64,000 nt of DNA. Origin: DATEPR01 sp036491115 (GTDB taxonomy: Bacteria; Actinomycetota; Actinomycetes; Mycobacteriales; Pseudonocardiaceae). Positions 42,843-51,451 of this stretch are shown here, in pieces. Location: NCBI GenBank assembly GCA_036491115.1, contig DASXCQ010000093.1, positions 25,459 to 89,458 of the forward strand, read 5' to 3'. Numbering within the stretch: the first letter of the stretch is position 1; each line of letters starts with the position of its first letter. Under the pieces are notes generated by a model that saw nothing but the letters and a program-made list of their open reading frames with translations, was not told the origin of the DNA and did no database searches. The position numbers were made by a program, and so were the translations under genes.

Positions 42843-44285
42843 TCAGTTGCCGTGCGTCGTCGAGCTGCGGTACTCGGTGTACGTGTACGGGTTGTCCAGC
42901 ACCTTGGACTCGGGGACGGCCGGGTTCATGCCCTGCTGCCAGGCCTGTTCGCCCATCGTGCTCCGCAGGTGCTCCACAGTGGACTCGATCGCACGGCGGG
43001 CAGCGGCCAGGTCGATGCCGACCAGGTGGTGGTCGCGCTTCACGACGCGGCCGTTGACGATCACCGTGTGCACGTCACCGCGCTGCGCCTGGAACGCGAC
43101 GTGGCCGTAGGGGTTGAGCAGCGGGAACATCGCGGGCGACTCGTCGTTCTTGATCAGCACGACGTCGGCCTTCTTGCCGACGGCCAGGCTGCCCAGGTCC
43201 GAGTCCCTGCCCAGCGCGCGGGCGCCGCCCATGGTGGCCCAGTCCACGACGTGCTCGGCGCGCAGGCTGCACTGCGTCACGGTGTCGCCGTGGGAGTGCG
43301 CCTCCATGTGGCAGCGTGAGCGGTCGGCCCCCAGCGTGGTGCGCATCGCCGAGAACAGGTCGCCGCTCCACCACACCGTGGTGTCCATGGACAGCGACAC
43401 CGGGATGTCGTGGTCGCGGATCGCCCAGGTGGGCGGGTAGCCCTGGCCCGCGCTCTGCTCGCTCTCCGTCGACACGGACACCGAACCACCGGTGGCCGCG
43501 ATCCGGTGATAGGAGTCGGTGGACAGCGACGCGCTGTGCACGTAGATCGTCCTGGGCTCCATGAAGCCGTTGTCGTACATGAGGCGGATGCCGTCGTCGC
43601 TGGTCGCGCCCCACACACCGGCGTGGGTGGTGACCGGCACGTCCAGATCGCGGGCCACCTCGAAGGCCGCCTTCTCCGGGAAGGACGGGTCGCCGGTGAC
43701 GTCGAACGCCATCTGGAAGCCGAGCATGTCGTCGCCGGTGATCCTGCGGTTGACGAAGTCGCGGAACTCCGGGGCCCTCGACCACTCGCCGGGCGAGTTC
43801 TGGATGTTCCCGTAGGCCAGTACGAACCGGCCGGGCACCGCCTGCAGCGCGTCCACGGCCGCGTCGGCGTGCTGGGTGGTCTGCAGGCCGTGCGACCAGT
43901 CGACGGTGGTGGTGACACCGGCGTCCACGGCCTCGATCGCGCCCAGCAGGTTACCCGCGTAGATGTCCTCCGGCCGGAACGCCTTGCCCCACTCCAGGTA
44001 GTACCAGACGAAGTACTGGGTGAGGGTCCAGTCGGCACCGTAGCCGCGCATGGCGCTCTGCCACATGTGCCGGTGGGTGTCGATCATGCCGGGCATGATG
44101 ATGCCGCCGCTGGCGTCGATCTCCTCTGTGCCCTCGGGTACTTCGAGTCGCTGCCCCACCGCGGCGATGCGGTCGCCCACAACCAGGACGTCGCCGTCGA
44201 GCAGCACGTCCTTGGCGTCGTTCATGGTCAACACCGTGCCGCCGCGGAGCACCACGGGTCGCCCGGTGTCGGTCAGCTCACTCAT
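42843..44285 (-). CDS. amidohydrolase of the TrzA/AtzA/cytosine deaminase-like group
   Basis: A 480-residue metal-dependent hydrolase. The metal-binding D-T-H-R-H-M-W-Q motif is near residue 67, a later H-A-G-V-W lies in the barrel, and the C-terminal G-S-L-A-V-G-K-K-A-D-V-V-L closes the small beta domain. The ATG at 44285 follows GGAG eight bases upstream. The group removes amino, chloro or similar groups from heterocycles. It is divergent from iclR and the ring-cleavage operon, so it probably performs an early step on the same compound (inference from context). Confidence 0.85.
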   Translation of the reverse strand: MSELTDTGRPVVLRGGTVLTMNDAKDVLLDGDVLVVGDRIAAVGQRLEVPEGTEEIDASGGIIMPGMIDTHRHMWQSAMRGYGADWTLTQYFVWYYLEWGKAFRPEDIYAGNLLGAIEAVDAGVTTTVDWSHGLQTTQHADAAVDALQAVPGRFVLAYGNIQNSPGEWSRAPEFRDFVNRRITGDDMLGFQMAFDVTGDPSFPEKAAFEVARDLDVPVTTHAGVWGATSDDGIRLMYDNGFMEPRTIYVHSASLSTDSYHRIAATGGSVSVSTESEQSAGQGYPPTWAIRDHDIPVSLSMDTTVWWSGDLFSAMRTTLGADRSRCHMEAHSHGDTVTQCSLRAEHVVDWATMGGARALGRDSDLGSLAVGKKADVVLIKNDESPAMFPLLNPYGHVAFQAQRGDVHTVIVNGRVVKRDHHLVGIDLAAARRAIESTVEHLRSTMGEQAWQQGMNPAVPESKVLDNPYTYTEYRSSTTHGN

Positions 44286-44475
44286 CGCGATCACTCCAGC
44301 ACGGGACGCCATTCCGGACAACCGTTCGGACAGCGGTCGCCGGTGACATGTGGGCACCCTCGCCGATGCCGGCGCCGGTGTCAACGGGTAGCGCGGACCG
44401 ATCCCTGGCGACTCATGTCCGCCAGGCGGACACACGCGCTAAGCTGCCGGGACACCAACGGAGGGCGGAGCCGCC

Positions 44476-45285
44476 ATGCCACGAGAAGGCACGGGCCCTG
44501 ACTTCATCGAGGCGCTGGCCAGGGGCCTGGAGGTCATCGCGGCCTTCCGGCCGGGCACGTCGACGATGTCGCTGGCCGAGGTCGCCACCGCCACCGGCCT
44601 GGCCCGGCCCACCGCCCGCCGCATCCTGCTCACCCTGCAGTCGCTGGGCTACGTGCGCTCCACCGGCCGGGAGTTCGCGCTGACGCCCAGGGTGCTGGAG
44701 CTCGGGGTCGCCTACGTGCGGTCGATGGGCCTGTGGGACGTGGCCCGCCCGCACCTGGAACGCCTGGTCGCGGCCACCGACGAGTCCTGCTCGATCGCCC
44801 AGCTGGACGGTTCCGACATCGTCTACGTGGCCAGGGTCGCGGTGCCCAAGATCGTGTCGCTGGCGGTGCAGATCGGCACCCGGTTCCCCGCGCTGCAGAC
44901 GTCGCTGGGCAAGGTCCAGCTCGCCGCGCTGCCGCCGGACGAGGTGGACCGCGTGCTGGCCGAGCCGAGCCGGTCCGGCCTGGTGCCGCGCTGGCAGCCC
45001 GACCGGGCCGAGCGGGACACGGCGCTGCGCGAGGTGCGGGCGCGCGGCTGGGCGGTCACCGACGAGCAGCTCGCGCTGGGCATCCGGTCGGTGGCCGCGC
45101 CGGTACGGGACGGCAGCGGCACGGTGATCGCGGCGGTCAACGTGAACGCGCACGCCGCCGAGACGTCGATCGAGCACCTGGTCGGCCACCACCTGCCGCT
45201 GCTGCTGCACGCGGCCGGCGAGATCAGCGCCGACTTCGCCCGGGTGCAGGCGGTGCCGCAGGTGACGGTCGACGCGCTTGACTGA
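44476..45285 (+). CDS. IclR-family transcriptional regulator
   Basis: A 269-residue IclR-type regulator: N-terminal winged helix (SLAEVATATGLARPTARRIL, about residues 36-55) and a C-terminal GAF-like effector domain with D-E-S-C-S-I-A-Q-L-D-G-S-D-I-V-Y-V-A. IclR proteins commonly control beta-ketoadipate and protocatechuate pathway genes. It is the first gene of the CoA-transferase/LigAB operon and divergent from the amidohydrolase, so it is the likely regulator of both. Confidence 0.9.
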   Translation: MPREGTGPDFIEALARGLEVIAAFRPGTSTMSLAEVATATGLARPTARRILLTLQSLGYVRSTGREFALTPRVLELGVAYVRSMGLWDVARPHLERLVAATDESCSIAQLDGSDIVYVARVAVPKIVSLAVQIGTRFPALQTSLGKVQLAALPPDEVDRVLAEPSRSGLVPRWQPDRAERDTALREVRARGWAVTDEQLALGIRSVAAPVRDGSGTVIAAVNVNAHAAETSIEHLVGHHLPLLLHAAGEISADFARVQAVPQVTVDALD

Positions 45286-45352
45286 GCCGGTTGGCACACC
45301 AAGAATCCGTACAGCGGACAATCGTCCGGTAATCGCCGAAGGGGGTTCCACG

Positions 45353-46504
45353 GTGACCGAAGCAGGCGCGGCTCCGCTGTCCGGGCTGCTGGTCGCGGAC
45401 TTCTCCCGGGTGCTCGCCGGCCCGTACGCGACGATGCTGCTCGCCGACCTGGGCGCGACCGTGATCAAGGTCGAGGGGCCCCAGGGTGACGAGACCCGCA
45501 CCTGGATGCCACCGGTCCGGGACGGCGTGTCCACCTACTACCTGGGCATCAACCGGGGCAAGCGGTCCATCGCACTGGACCTGAAGGACCCGGCGGATGC
45601 CGAGGTGGCCCAGGAACTGGCGCGGCGGGCCGACGTGCTGATCGAGAACTTCAAGCCCGGCGGCCTGGCCCGGTTCGGCCTGGACTACCCGTCGGTCAGC
45701 GCCGGCAACGCGGGCATCGTGTACGCGTCGATCAGCGGGTTCGGTTCCGGTGCCGGCGCCCACATCCCCGGCTACGACCTGATGGTGCAGGCCATCTCCG
45801 GCCTGATGAGCCTCACCGGCGACCCGGCCGGCCCGCCCTACCGGGCCGGGATATCGGTGTTCGACGTGATGGCCGGCAACCACGCGGTCATCGGCATCCT
45901 GGCCGCGCTGCGGCACCGGGACGCCACCGGCGAGGGCCAGCACGTCGAGGTGAACCTGCTGTCGTCGGCACTGACCGGGCTGGTCAACCACAGTTCCGCC
46001 TACGCCGCCGGTGGTGTGGTGCCCTATCGGATGGGCAACGCGCACCCGAGCGTGTTCCCGTACGAGCCACTGCCCGCCGCCGACCAGGACCTGATCATCG
46101 CGGCCGCGAACGACGGCCAGTTCCGCAGGCTGTGCGAGGTGCTGGGCATCCCGGACGTGCCCGACGACCCCCGGTTCACGCACAACGCCGACCGCACCGC
46201 CAACCGCGAGGAACTGCGGCCGATCCTGGTGGGGCGGCTGGCCACCCGGACCGCCACCGAGTGGTTCGACGCGCTGGTCGCGGTCGGCGTGCCGTGCGGG
46301 CCGATCAACACCATCGACGGCGGTTTCGCGATGGCCGATCGGTTCGGGCTGGAGCCGATCGTGGAGGTGGGCGGCATGCCGACCACCCGGCACCCGATCC
46401 GGTTCTCCGCCACGCCGGCCCGTTACGAACTGCCGCCGCCCGCGCTGGACGAGCACGGCGCCCAACTGCGCGCGTGGCTGACGCGGGAGGACACAGATGA
46501 CTGA
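45353..46504 (+). CDS. class III CoA-transferase (CaiB/BaiF family)
   Basis: A 383-residue CaiB/BaiF CoA-transferase. N-terminal V-A-D-F-S-R-V-L-A-G-P-Y-A-T-M, then K-V-E-G-P-Q-G-D-E-T-R and I-N-R-G-K-R-S-I-A-L-D-L are family blocks; the candidate catalytic Asp is in G-F-G-S-G... followed by G-Y-D-L-M-V-Q. GTG 45353 follows AAGGGGG seven bases upstream. It would move CoA onto a carboxylic acid intermediate. Its stop overlaps the citryl-CoA lyase-like start by eight bases. Confidence 0.9.
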   Translation: MTEAGAAPLSGLLVADFSRVLAGPYATMLLADLGATVIKVEGPQGDETRTWMPPVRDGVSTYYLGINRGKRSIALDLKDPADAEVAQELARRADVLIENFKPGGLARFGLDYPSVSAGNAGIVYASISGFGSGAGAHIPGYDLMVQAISGLMSLTGDPAGPPYRAGISVFDVMAGNHAVIGILAALRHRDATGEGQHVEVNLLSSALTGLVNHSSAYAAGGVVPYRMGNAHPSVFPYEPLPAADQDLIIAAANDGQFRRLCEVLGIPDVPDDPRFTHNADRTANREELRPILVGRLATRTATEWFDALVAVGVPCGPINTIDGGFAMADRFGLEPIVEVGGMPTTRHPIRFSATPARYELPPPALDEHGAQLRAWLTREDTDD

Positions 46505-47297
46505 GCCGTACCCCACCGCGCTGGGCGCGTCGTCGCCGACCGCGATCACCCTGCTGGGGACCGATCTGGCGCGGGACGTGATGGGCAAGGTCGGGTTCGG
46601 CGAGCTGGCCTACTGGCTGGCCACCCAGCGCCGGCCGACGCCCGGCCAGACCAGGGTGTTCGAGGCCGTTCTGGCGGCGCTGGCCGACCACGGCTTCACG
46701 CCCACCGCGATCGTCACGCGCCTGACCTACCTGTCGGCGCCGGACTCCATCCAGGGCGCGCTGGCCGCCGGGTTGCTCGGCGGCGGGTCTCGGTTCCTCG
46801 GCGTCACCGAGGACACCGGGCGGTTCCTGCACGACACGCTGGCCGCGCACGACGGCCCAATGCCCGCCGGCGACGCCGGCTGGGACGAACTGGCCCTGGC
46901 CACCGTCACCGGGCAGCGGGCGGCCAAGCGGTTCGTGCCGGGACTCGGTCACCACGTGCACAAGGAGGTGGACCCGCGCACGCCCCGGCTGATGGAGATC
47001 GCCACCGAGGAAGGGCTGTTCGGGCCGCACCTGTCGCTGTTCGCGGCGATCGGCAGGGTGCACCCCCAGGTGTTGGGGAAGCGGCTGCCGCTCAACGGTG
47101 CCGGCGTGTGCGGTGCCGCGCTGGCCGACATCGACCTGCCGCTGGAGCTGCTGCGCGGCTTCGCCCTGCTGGCCAGGACGGCGGGCCTGATCGGCCAGCT
47201 GGCCGAGGAACTGCACCGGCCGGTGGGCAACCGGATCTTCCTGTCCGTTGACCTGAACAACGAGTCCGTCGAGCCATTCGGAGGTTCGCATGGCTGA
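46497..47297 (+). CDS. citryl-CoA lyase-like protein (citrate synthase fold)
   Basis: A 266-residue protein resembling the catalytic part of citrate synthase/citryl-CoA lyase. G-L-G-H-H-V-H-K-E-V-D-P-R-T-P-R-L is the conserved active-site block (His and Asp), and L-N-G-A-G-V-C-G-A-A-L-A-D-I follows. It is shorter than citrate synthase (about 370-430) and lacks its N-terminal domain. Such proteins cleave (or make) 3-hydroxy-3-carboxy acyl-CoA thioesters. Coupled to the CoA-transferase upstream and the LigB gene downstream (8-base overlaps), it probably cleaves a CoA-activated ring-fission product. Confidence 0.83.
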   Translation: MTEPYPTALGASSPTAITLLGTDLARDVMGKVGFGELAYWLATQRRPTPGQTRVFEAVLAALADHGFTPTAIVTRLTYLSAPDSIQGALAAGLLGGGSRFLGVTEDTGRFLHDTLAAHDGPMPAGDAGWDELALATVTGQRAAKRFVPGLGHHVHKEVDPRTPRLMEIATEEGLFGPHLSLFAAIGRVHPQVLGKRLPLNGAGVCGAALADIDLPLELLRGFALLARTAGLIGQLAEELHRPVGNRIFLSVDLNNESVEPFGGSHG

Positions 47298-48153
47298 AGT
47301 GGTCGCGGTGATCGCCTCCACCCACCATCCCTTCTACTACCGGGCCAGCACGTCTCTCGGCGAGGACCGGCCGCCGTTCGCGGACGAGTGGGTGCGCAAG
47401 ATCGAGGCGTTCCGGGAGACGCTGACCAAGGCCCGGCCGGATGTGCTGGTGATGGTCGGCTCCGACCATTTCCACCAGCTGTGGCTGGACAACATGCCGC
47501 AGTTCCTGATCGGCAAGGCGCCCTTCTACGACGCGAACTTCTACAACGAGGAACGCGAGTTCGGGCTGCCCAGGCTGCTGTTGCGCGGCCAGGAGGACCT
47601 GTCCGGCCACCTGCTGCGCGAGGGCCTGGACGCCGGCTTCGACCTGGCGTTCTCCAACGAGCTGCGGATCGACCACTCGATCACGTGCCCGATCATCACC
47701 CTGCGTCCGGACAACGACCTGCCGATCGTTCCGGTGTACACCAACATCTTCGCCCCTCCCCTGCCGCGGCCGAAGCGGTTCGTGCAGCTGGGCAGGACGA
47801 TCCGGCAGCTGATCGAGTCGTGGCCGTCCGACCAGCGGGTCGCGGTGATCGGCACCGGTCACCTGTCGCTGGAACTGGGCGGCCCGAGGCAGTTCGGCCC
47901 GCACGGTCCCGATCCGGAGTTCGACCGTAGGGCGGTGGAGTGGATCAGCACCGGTGACATCGAGAGCTGCCTGTCCGAGGTGACGCTGGACAGCCTGCAC
48001 GCGCCGGGCAACGCCACCCACGGGTTCATGGACTTCATGCTGATGATGGGTGTGGCCGGCGAGGGCCGGAAGGCCGACTACGTCGACACGTACGACCTGT
48101 TCCACACCATGGAGGCGTACTTCACCTGGTACCCGCAGGGAGGCGCGCGGTGA
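47290..48153 (+). CDS. LigB-type extradiol ring-cleavage dioxygenase, beta (catalytic) subunit
   Basis: A 287-residue class III extradiol dioxygenase. Candidate iron ligands are His12/His13 in S-T-H-H-P-F and the His pair in S-D-H-F-H-Q near residue 59-62, with a Glu expected late in the chain. I-D-H-S-I-T-C-P and G-T-G-H-L-S-L are also typical. The enzyme opens a catechol-type ring between or next to hydroxyls using O2 and Fe(II). It pairs with the LigA-like subunit gene that overlaps it by four bases. Confidence 0.88.
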   Translation: MAEVVAVIASTHHPFYYRASTSLGEDRPPFADEWVRKIEAFRETLTKARPDVLVMVGSDHFHQLWLDNMPQFLIGKAPFYDANFYNEEREFGLPRLLLRGQEDLSGHLLREGLDAGFDLAFSNELRIDHSITCPIITLRPDNDLPIVPVYTNIFAPPLPRPKRFVQLGRTIRQLIESWPSDQRVAVIGTGHLSLELGGPRQFGPHGPDPEFDRRAVEWISTGDIESCLSEVTLDSLHAPGNATHGFMDFMLMMGVAGEGRKADYVDTYDLFHTMEAYFTWYPQGGAR

Positions 48154-48512
48154 GCAAGTACCTGCTGAACAAGTTCCTGTACACGGTCGACCGCGACCCG
48201 GCGCTCGTCGAGCGGTACCGGGACGACCCGCGCGGCACGGTGGCGTGGTGGGAGGCCGAGGAGGCCAACCGGATCCTCAACTGCCACGACGGCGAATCGA
48301 GCACCTGGCTGCGGTTCGCCGACGACGAGCGGACCGCCCTGGCCACCCACGACTACCCGGCCCTGTTCGACCTGGGCGCGCACCCGTTCCTGACGCTGAC
48401 CCTCTTCATCGCCATGTTCGAGCGCGACCACGACGAGCCGCTCGGCTTCCAGCTGGAGTACGCGCGCAGGCTGAGCGACCGGACGCTGCCCTACCCGGAC
48501 ATCGCCACCTGA
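48150..48512 (+). CDS. LigA-type extradiol dioxygenase alpha subunit
   Basis: A 120-residue protein of the protocatechuate 4,5-dioxygenase alpha family: K-Y-L-L-N-K-F-L-Y near the start and H-P-F-L-T-L-T-L-F-I-A-M-F near residue 78-90. LigA caps the active site of LigB. The start overlaps the LigB-like stop (GTGA). It is the last gene of the operon, ending two bases before the convergent sigma factor gene. Confidence 0.88.
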   Translation: MSKYLLNKFLYTVDRDPALVERYRDDPRGTVAWWEAEEANRILNCHDGESSTWLRFADDERTALATHDYPALFDLGAHPFLTLTLFIAMFERDHDEPLGFQLEYARRLSDRTLPYPDIAT

Positions 48513-48514
48513 GC

Positions 48515-49399
48515 TCAGGCGTCCAGGGCGCCGAGGTCCAGGTTCCTGAGCCGGTCGACGTCGGACAGGATGTCCAGCTGGGCGATCTTGTCGCCGACGA
48601 CGGTGCAGCCGACCACGGACCGCAGCTCGCCGTTGCGCATGGACACCATGCCGACCGAGCCGTTGACCAGGACGCGGCGGATGGTGAACTGGCCGTCGCC
48701 GGCCCGGCGGAACATCAGGGCGTTGTTGGCGACGTTGGCCGCGCCGTGGATGGTGGCCAGTGTGCGGCCGCCCATGTCGGCCCGCAGCACCACATCCGGG
48801 TCGAGCACGGCGACCAGCGCCTCGAAGTCACCGGAGGATGCCGCCGCGAAGTAGGCGTCGACCACCGCGCGCTGCCGGGCCCGGTCGGGTTCGGGCGCCG
48901 TCGTGGTGCCGCGCACCCTGCGCCGCGCCCGGCTGGCCAGCTGCCGGGCACTGGCCGGGGTGCGGTCGATGATCGGCGCGATCTCCTCGAACGGCACGCC
49001 GAACATGTCGTGCAGCACGAACGCCAGCCGTTCGGCCGGGTTGAGCGTCTCCAGCACGACGAGCAGCGCGATGCCGACCGAGTCGGCCAGCAGCGCGTGT
49101 CGTTCCGGGTCGGCGTCGGTGTCCGGTTCGATGATCGGGTCGGGCAGGTGCTCGTCCAGCGGTTCCTCGCGGCGGGACGTGCGGCTGCGCAGCATGTCCA
49201 GGCAGACCCGGGACACGACGGTGGTCAGCCAGCCGCCCAGGTTCGCCACGTCGGAGGTGTCGGTGCGGCTCAGCCGCAGCCAGGACTCCTGCACGGCGTC
49301 GTCCGCCTCGGTCAGCGAGCCGAGCATGCGGTAGGCCACGGAGCGCAGGTGGGCGCGATGCGCCTCGAACCGCCGCGCCAGCCAGTCGTCATCGGTCAC
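48515..49399 (-). CDS. ECF41/SigJ-type sigma factor with SnoaL-like C-terminal domain
   Basis: A 294-residue ECF sigma factor. Sigma2 about residues 8-75 (A-Y-R-M-L-G-S-L-T-E-A-D-D-A-V-Q-E-S-W-L-R), sigma4 about 110-165 (E-E-I-A-P-I-I-D-R-T-P-A-S-A-R-Q-L) and a C-terminal SnoaL/NTF2-like domain (about 175-290). This layout defines the ECF41 group, in which the extension tunes activity. Start GTG 49399 follows GGGAGG. A promoter matching the ECF41 autoregulatory consensus lies 22-48 bases upstream. The usual partner gene (carboxymuconolactone decarboxylase, oxidoreductase or epimerase) is not adjacent. Confidence 0.9.
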   Translation of the reverse strand: MTDDDWLARRFEAHRAHLRSVAYRMLGSLTEADDAVQESWLRLSRTDTSDVANLGGWLTTVVSRVCLDMLRSRTSRREEPLDEHLPDPIIEPDTDADPERHALLADSVGIALLVVLETLNPAERLAFVLHDMFGVPFEEIAPIIDRTPASARQLASRARRRVRGTTTAPEPDRARQRAVVDAYFAAASSGDFEALVAVLDPDVVLRADMGGRTLATIHGAANVANNALMFRRAGDGQFTIRRVLVNGSVGMVSMRNGELRSVVGCTVVGDKIAQLDILSDVDRLRNLDLGALDA

Positions 49400-49420
49400 G
49401 ATGCCTCCCTCTGTAGCACT

Positions 49421-49447
49421 GACGGATAGGCGGCGCCCGATGTGACA
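49421..49447 (-). promoter_or_regulatory. ECF41-type autoregulatory promoter
   Basis: On the minus strand, TGTCACA (49447-49441), a 16-base spacer and CGTC (49424-49421) lie upstream of the sigma factor gene. As I recall the published ECF41 consensus, it is TGTCACA-N16-CGTC, which this matches exactly. Confidence 0.75.
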
Positions 49448-49494
49448 CGCCGAAGGTGGCGGGCGTGCTCTGGGCCTGCCCTACCCTGGCCGTC

Positions 49495-49809
49495 ATGTAC
49501 CTCCACGTCGACGCGATGGCGGTCCCTGCCACGGTCCAACTGGTCGAACCGAACGACTTCACGTCGTTCGCGGTCGTCGTCACGGGACCACCGAACCGGG
49601 TGACCGAGGTGGCCGCGGCACTGGCGCCGCTGGGCACGGTCGACGCCGACGGCGGCCACGCCCACCTGCGCCCGGAGGCGGTCCGGGGGCTGACCGACGC
49701 CGACGAGACGTGGGACGCCGGCTTCGGCACGATGATCGACTACGCTCGCACGCACGGCTGGGTCGACGACGATGGCCGCGTCCGGGCACACCTGGAGTGG
49801 CGCGGTTAG
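49495..49809 (+). CDS. hypothetical protein
   Basis: A 104-residue acidic protein with no family I recognise; the middle reads F-A-V-V-V-T-G-P-P-N-R-V-T-E-V-A-A-A-L-A and the end Y-A-R-T-H-G-W-V-D-D-D-G-R-V-R-A-H-L-E-W. ATG 49495 is preferred. A TACCCT -10-like box eight bases upstream and no ribosome binding site suggest a leaderless transcript. It is divergent from the sigma factor and overlaps the convergent dehydrogenase by four bases. Confidence 0.7.
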   Translation: MYLHVDAMAVPATVQLVEPNDFTSFAVVVTGPPNRVTEVAAALAPLGTVDADGGHAHLRPEAVRGLTDADETWDAGFGTMIDYARTHGWVDDDGRVRAHLEWRG

Positions 49810-50753
49810 TCGAGGACCCGCACCGGGGAGCCGTCCAGCCAGGCCACCACGTCCTCGACCGCGTCGCTGTAGATCCGGGCGTAGGACTGCTCGGATACGA
49901 ACCCGATGTGCGGTGTCAGCACGGTGTTGGGCAGTGTCCGGAGTGGATGGTCCAGGGGCAGCGGCTCGACGTCGAACACGTCGAGGCCGGCGCCGGCGAT
50001 CGTGCCGTCGCGCAGGGCGGCGACGAGGGCCGGTTCGTCCACGACCGGGCCGCGGGACGTGTTCACCAGGTAGCCGCGCGGGCCGAGTGCGGCCAGTTCC
50101 GACGCGCCGACCAGGCCGGTCGTGCGGTCGGACAGCTTGAGGTGGACCGTGACGATGTCCGAGCGTTCGAACAGTTCCCGCTTGCCGACCGGTTCGGCGC
50201 CGTGCGCAGCGGCCACGTCGGCGGTCAGGTTCGTGCTCCACGCCAGCAGGCGCATGTCGAACGCGCGGGCGTAGCCCGCGAGCGCCTGGCCGAGATTGCC
50301 CAGGCCGACGATGCCCAGCGTGCTGCCGGCCAGTTCCGGGCCGATCGTGGTCTGCCACTCGCCGGCCCGGACGGCGGCGTCCTCGGCCGGGATGCGCCGG
50401 ACCAGCGCCATGAGCAGCGCCCACACCAGTTCCGCCGTCGACGCGCGGGAGCCGCCGGTGCCGCAGACCGTGACGCCGTTGCGCCGCGCGGCCGCGATGT
50501 CGATGGACGCGTTCGCCATGCCGGCCGTGATCAGCAGCCGCAACGTGGGCAGCCGGTCCAGCAGGCTCGCCCGGAACGGGGTGCGTTCCCGCATCGCGAT
50601 CACCACGTCGAAGTCGGCGAGCCGCGCCGCCACCTCGGCCTCGTCGACGAGGTGGTCGGCGAACGCGACGACCTCGGCCCTGCCGGTCACCGCGCTGAAG
50701 TCGGCACTGGCCAGTGCCACTGACTGGTAGTCGTCCAGGATCGCGACGCGCAC
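49806..50753 (-). CDS. D-2-hydroxyacid dehydrogenase family protein
   Basis: A 315-residue NAD(P)-dependent D-isomer specific 2-hydroxyacid dehydrogenase. The Rossmann loop is G-I-V-G-L-G-N-L-G-Q (about residues 148-157), followed by N-T-S-R-G-P-V-V-D-E with the catalytic Arg and a late T-P-H-I-G-F with the catalytic His. The substrate is unknown. GTG 50753 follows GGAGGAG. Confidence 0.9.
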   Translation of the reverse strand: MRVAILDDYQSVALASADFSAVTGRAEVVAFADHLVDEAEVAARLADFDVVIAMRERTPFRASLLDRLPTLRLLITAGMANASIDIAAARRNGVTVCGTGGSRASTAELVWALLMALVRRIPAEDAAVRAGEWQTTIGPELAGSTLGIVGLGNLGQALAGYARAFDMRLLAWSTNLTADVAAAHGAEPVGKRELFERSDIVTVHLKLSDRTTGLVGASELAALGPRGYLVNTSRGPVVDEPALVAALRDGTIAGAGLDVFDVEPLPLDHPLRTLPNTVLTPHIGFVSEQSYARIYSDAVEDVVAWLDGSPVRVLD

Positions 50754-50803
50754 GTGTCTCCTCCGGCCGCTGGAAGTGGTCGCCGTAGCCTAACGAGCCG
50801 GAC

Positions 50804-51415
50804 TCAGGTGAGGACCGCCGCGAGAACGACGGCGACCACCAGGACCGACACCGGCAGCCAGAAGGGCACGGTGGCCGTCCTGTCGGTCAGCCGCCACCAC
50901 TGGTACCCGCCGGTGGGATCGACACCGAGCGACTTCCCCGCGGCCGGGGAGGTGCGGACCTGACCGGGCCGCGCCGCCAGGGCGCGGCGGACGATCTTCA
51001 GCACCTTGGGGTCGTCGGCCCGGACGGCGAGCCGCCCCCCGTGCGTGTCGGTCAGGACCAGGTAGGTCGGCACCGGCGTGGATCGCCATAAGTCCATGCG
51101 TCCGGTCGCGTGCCTGCTCCACTGGATGCTCCGGAGTCGGCTCAGGTCGATCGTCCGCGTCCCGGTCATCGTCCTGGTGGTCCAGAGGGTGTCGTCGGGA
51201 CCGTGCAACCGGCGACCGGGGAACGGCTGCTCGACGGGGAACATGCGCAGCGCGACGATCGAGCAGACGGAGACCAGGCACGCGCCGACGACCCAGCGCG
51301 CGTCCTCGACCACACCCGGCCGGAACAGGTGGTACCACATCGGGACACCGAACGTCACGATCACCGTGGGTGCGACCGCCGCCACGATCCACGCCCTGTC
51401 GCGGATCCGCCGCAT
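50804..51415 (-). CDS. membrane protein, PH-like central domain
   Basis: A 203-residue protein: two N-terminal hydrophobic helices (about residues 10-28 and 42-60), a cytoplasmic beta-rich middle (R-L-H-G-P-D-D-T-L-W-T-T-R-T ... Y-L-V-L-T-D-T-H-G-G-R-L-A-V-R-A-D-D-P-K-V-L) reminiscent of bacterial PH-like domains, and a final helix. ATG 51415 follows GGAGG. I recognise no named family. It is divergent from the lactonase-like gene. Confidence 0.75.
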   Translation of the reverse strand: MRRIRDRAWIVAAVAPTVIVTFGVPMWYHLFRPGVVEDARWVVGACLVSVCSIVALRMFPVEQPFPGRRLHGPDDTLWTTRTMTGTRTIDLSRLRSIQWSRHATGRMDLWRSTPVPTYLVLTDTHGGRLAVRADDPKVLKIVRRALAARPGQVRTSPAAGKSLGVDPTGGYQWWRLTDRTATVPFWLPVSVLVVAVVLAAVLT

Positions 51416-51451
51416 GAGTCCTCCGGTCCACGACCGGGTTACGCTGCCGGC

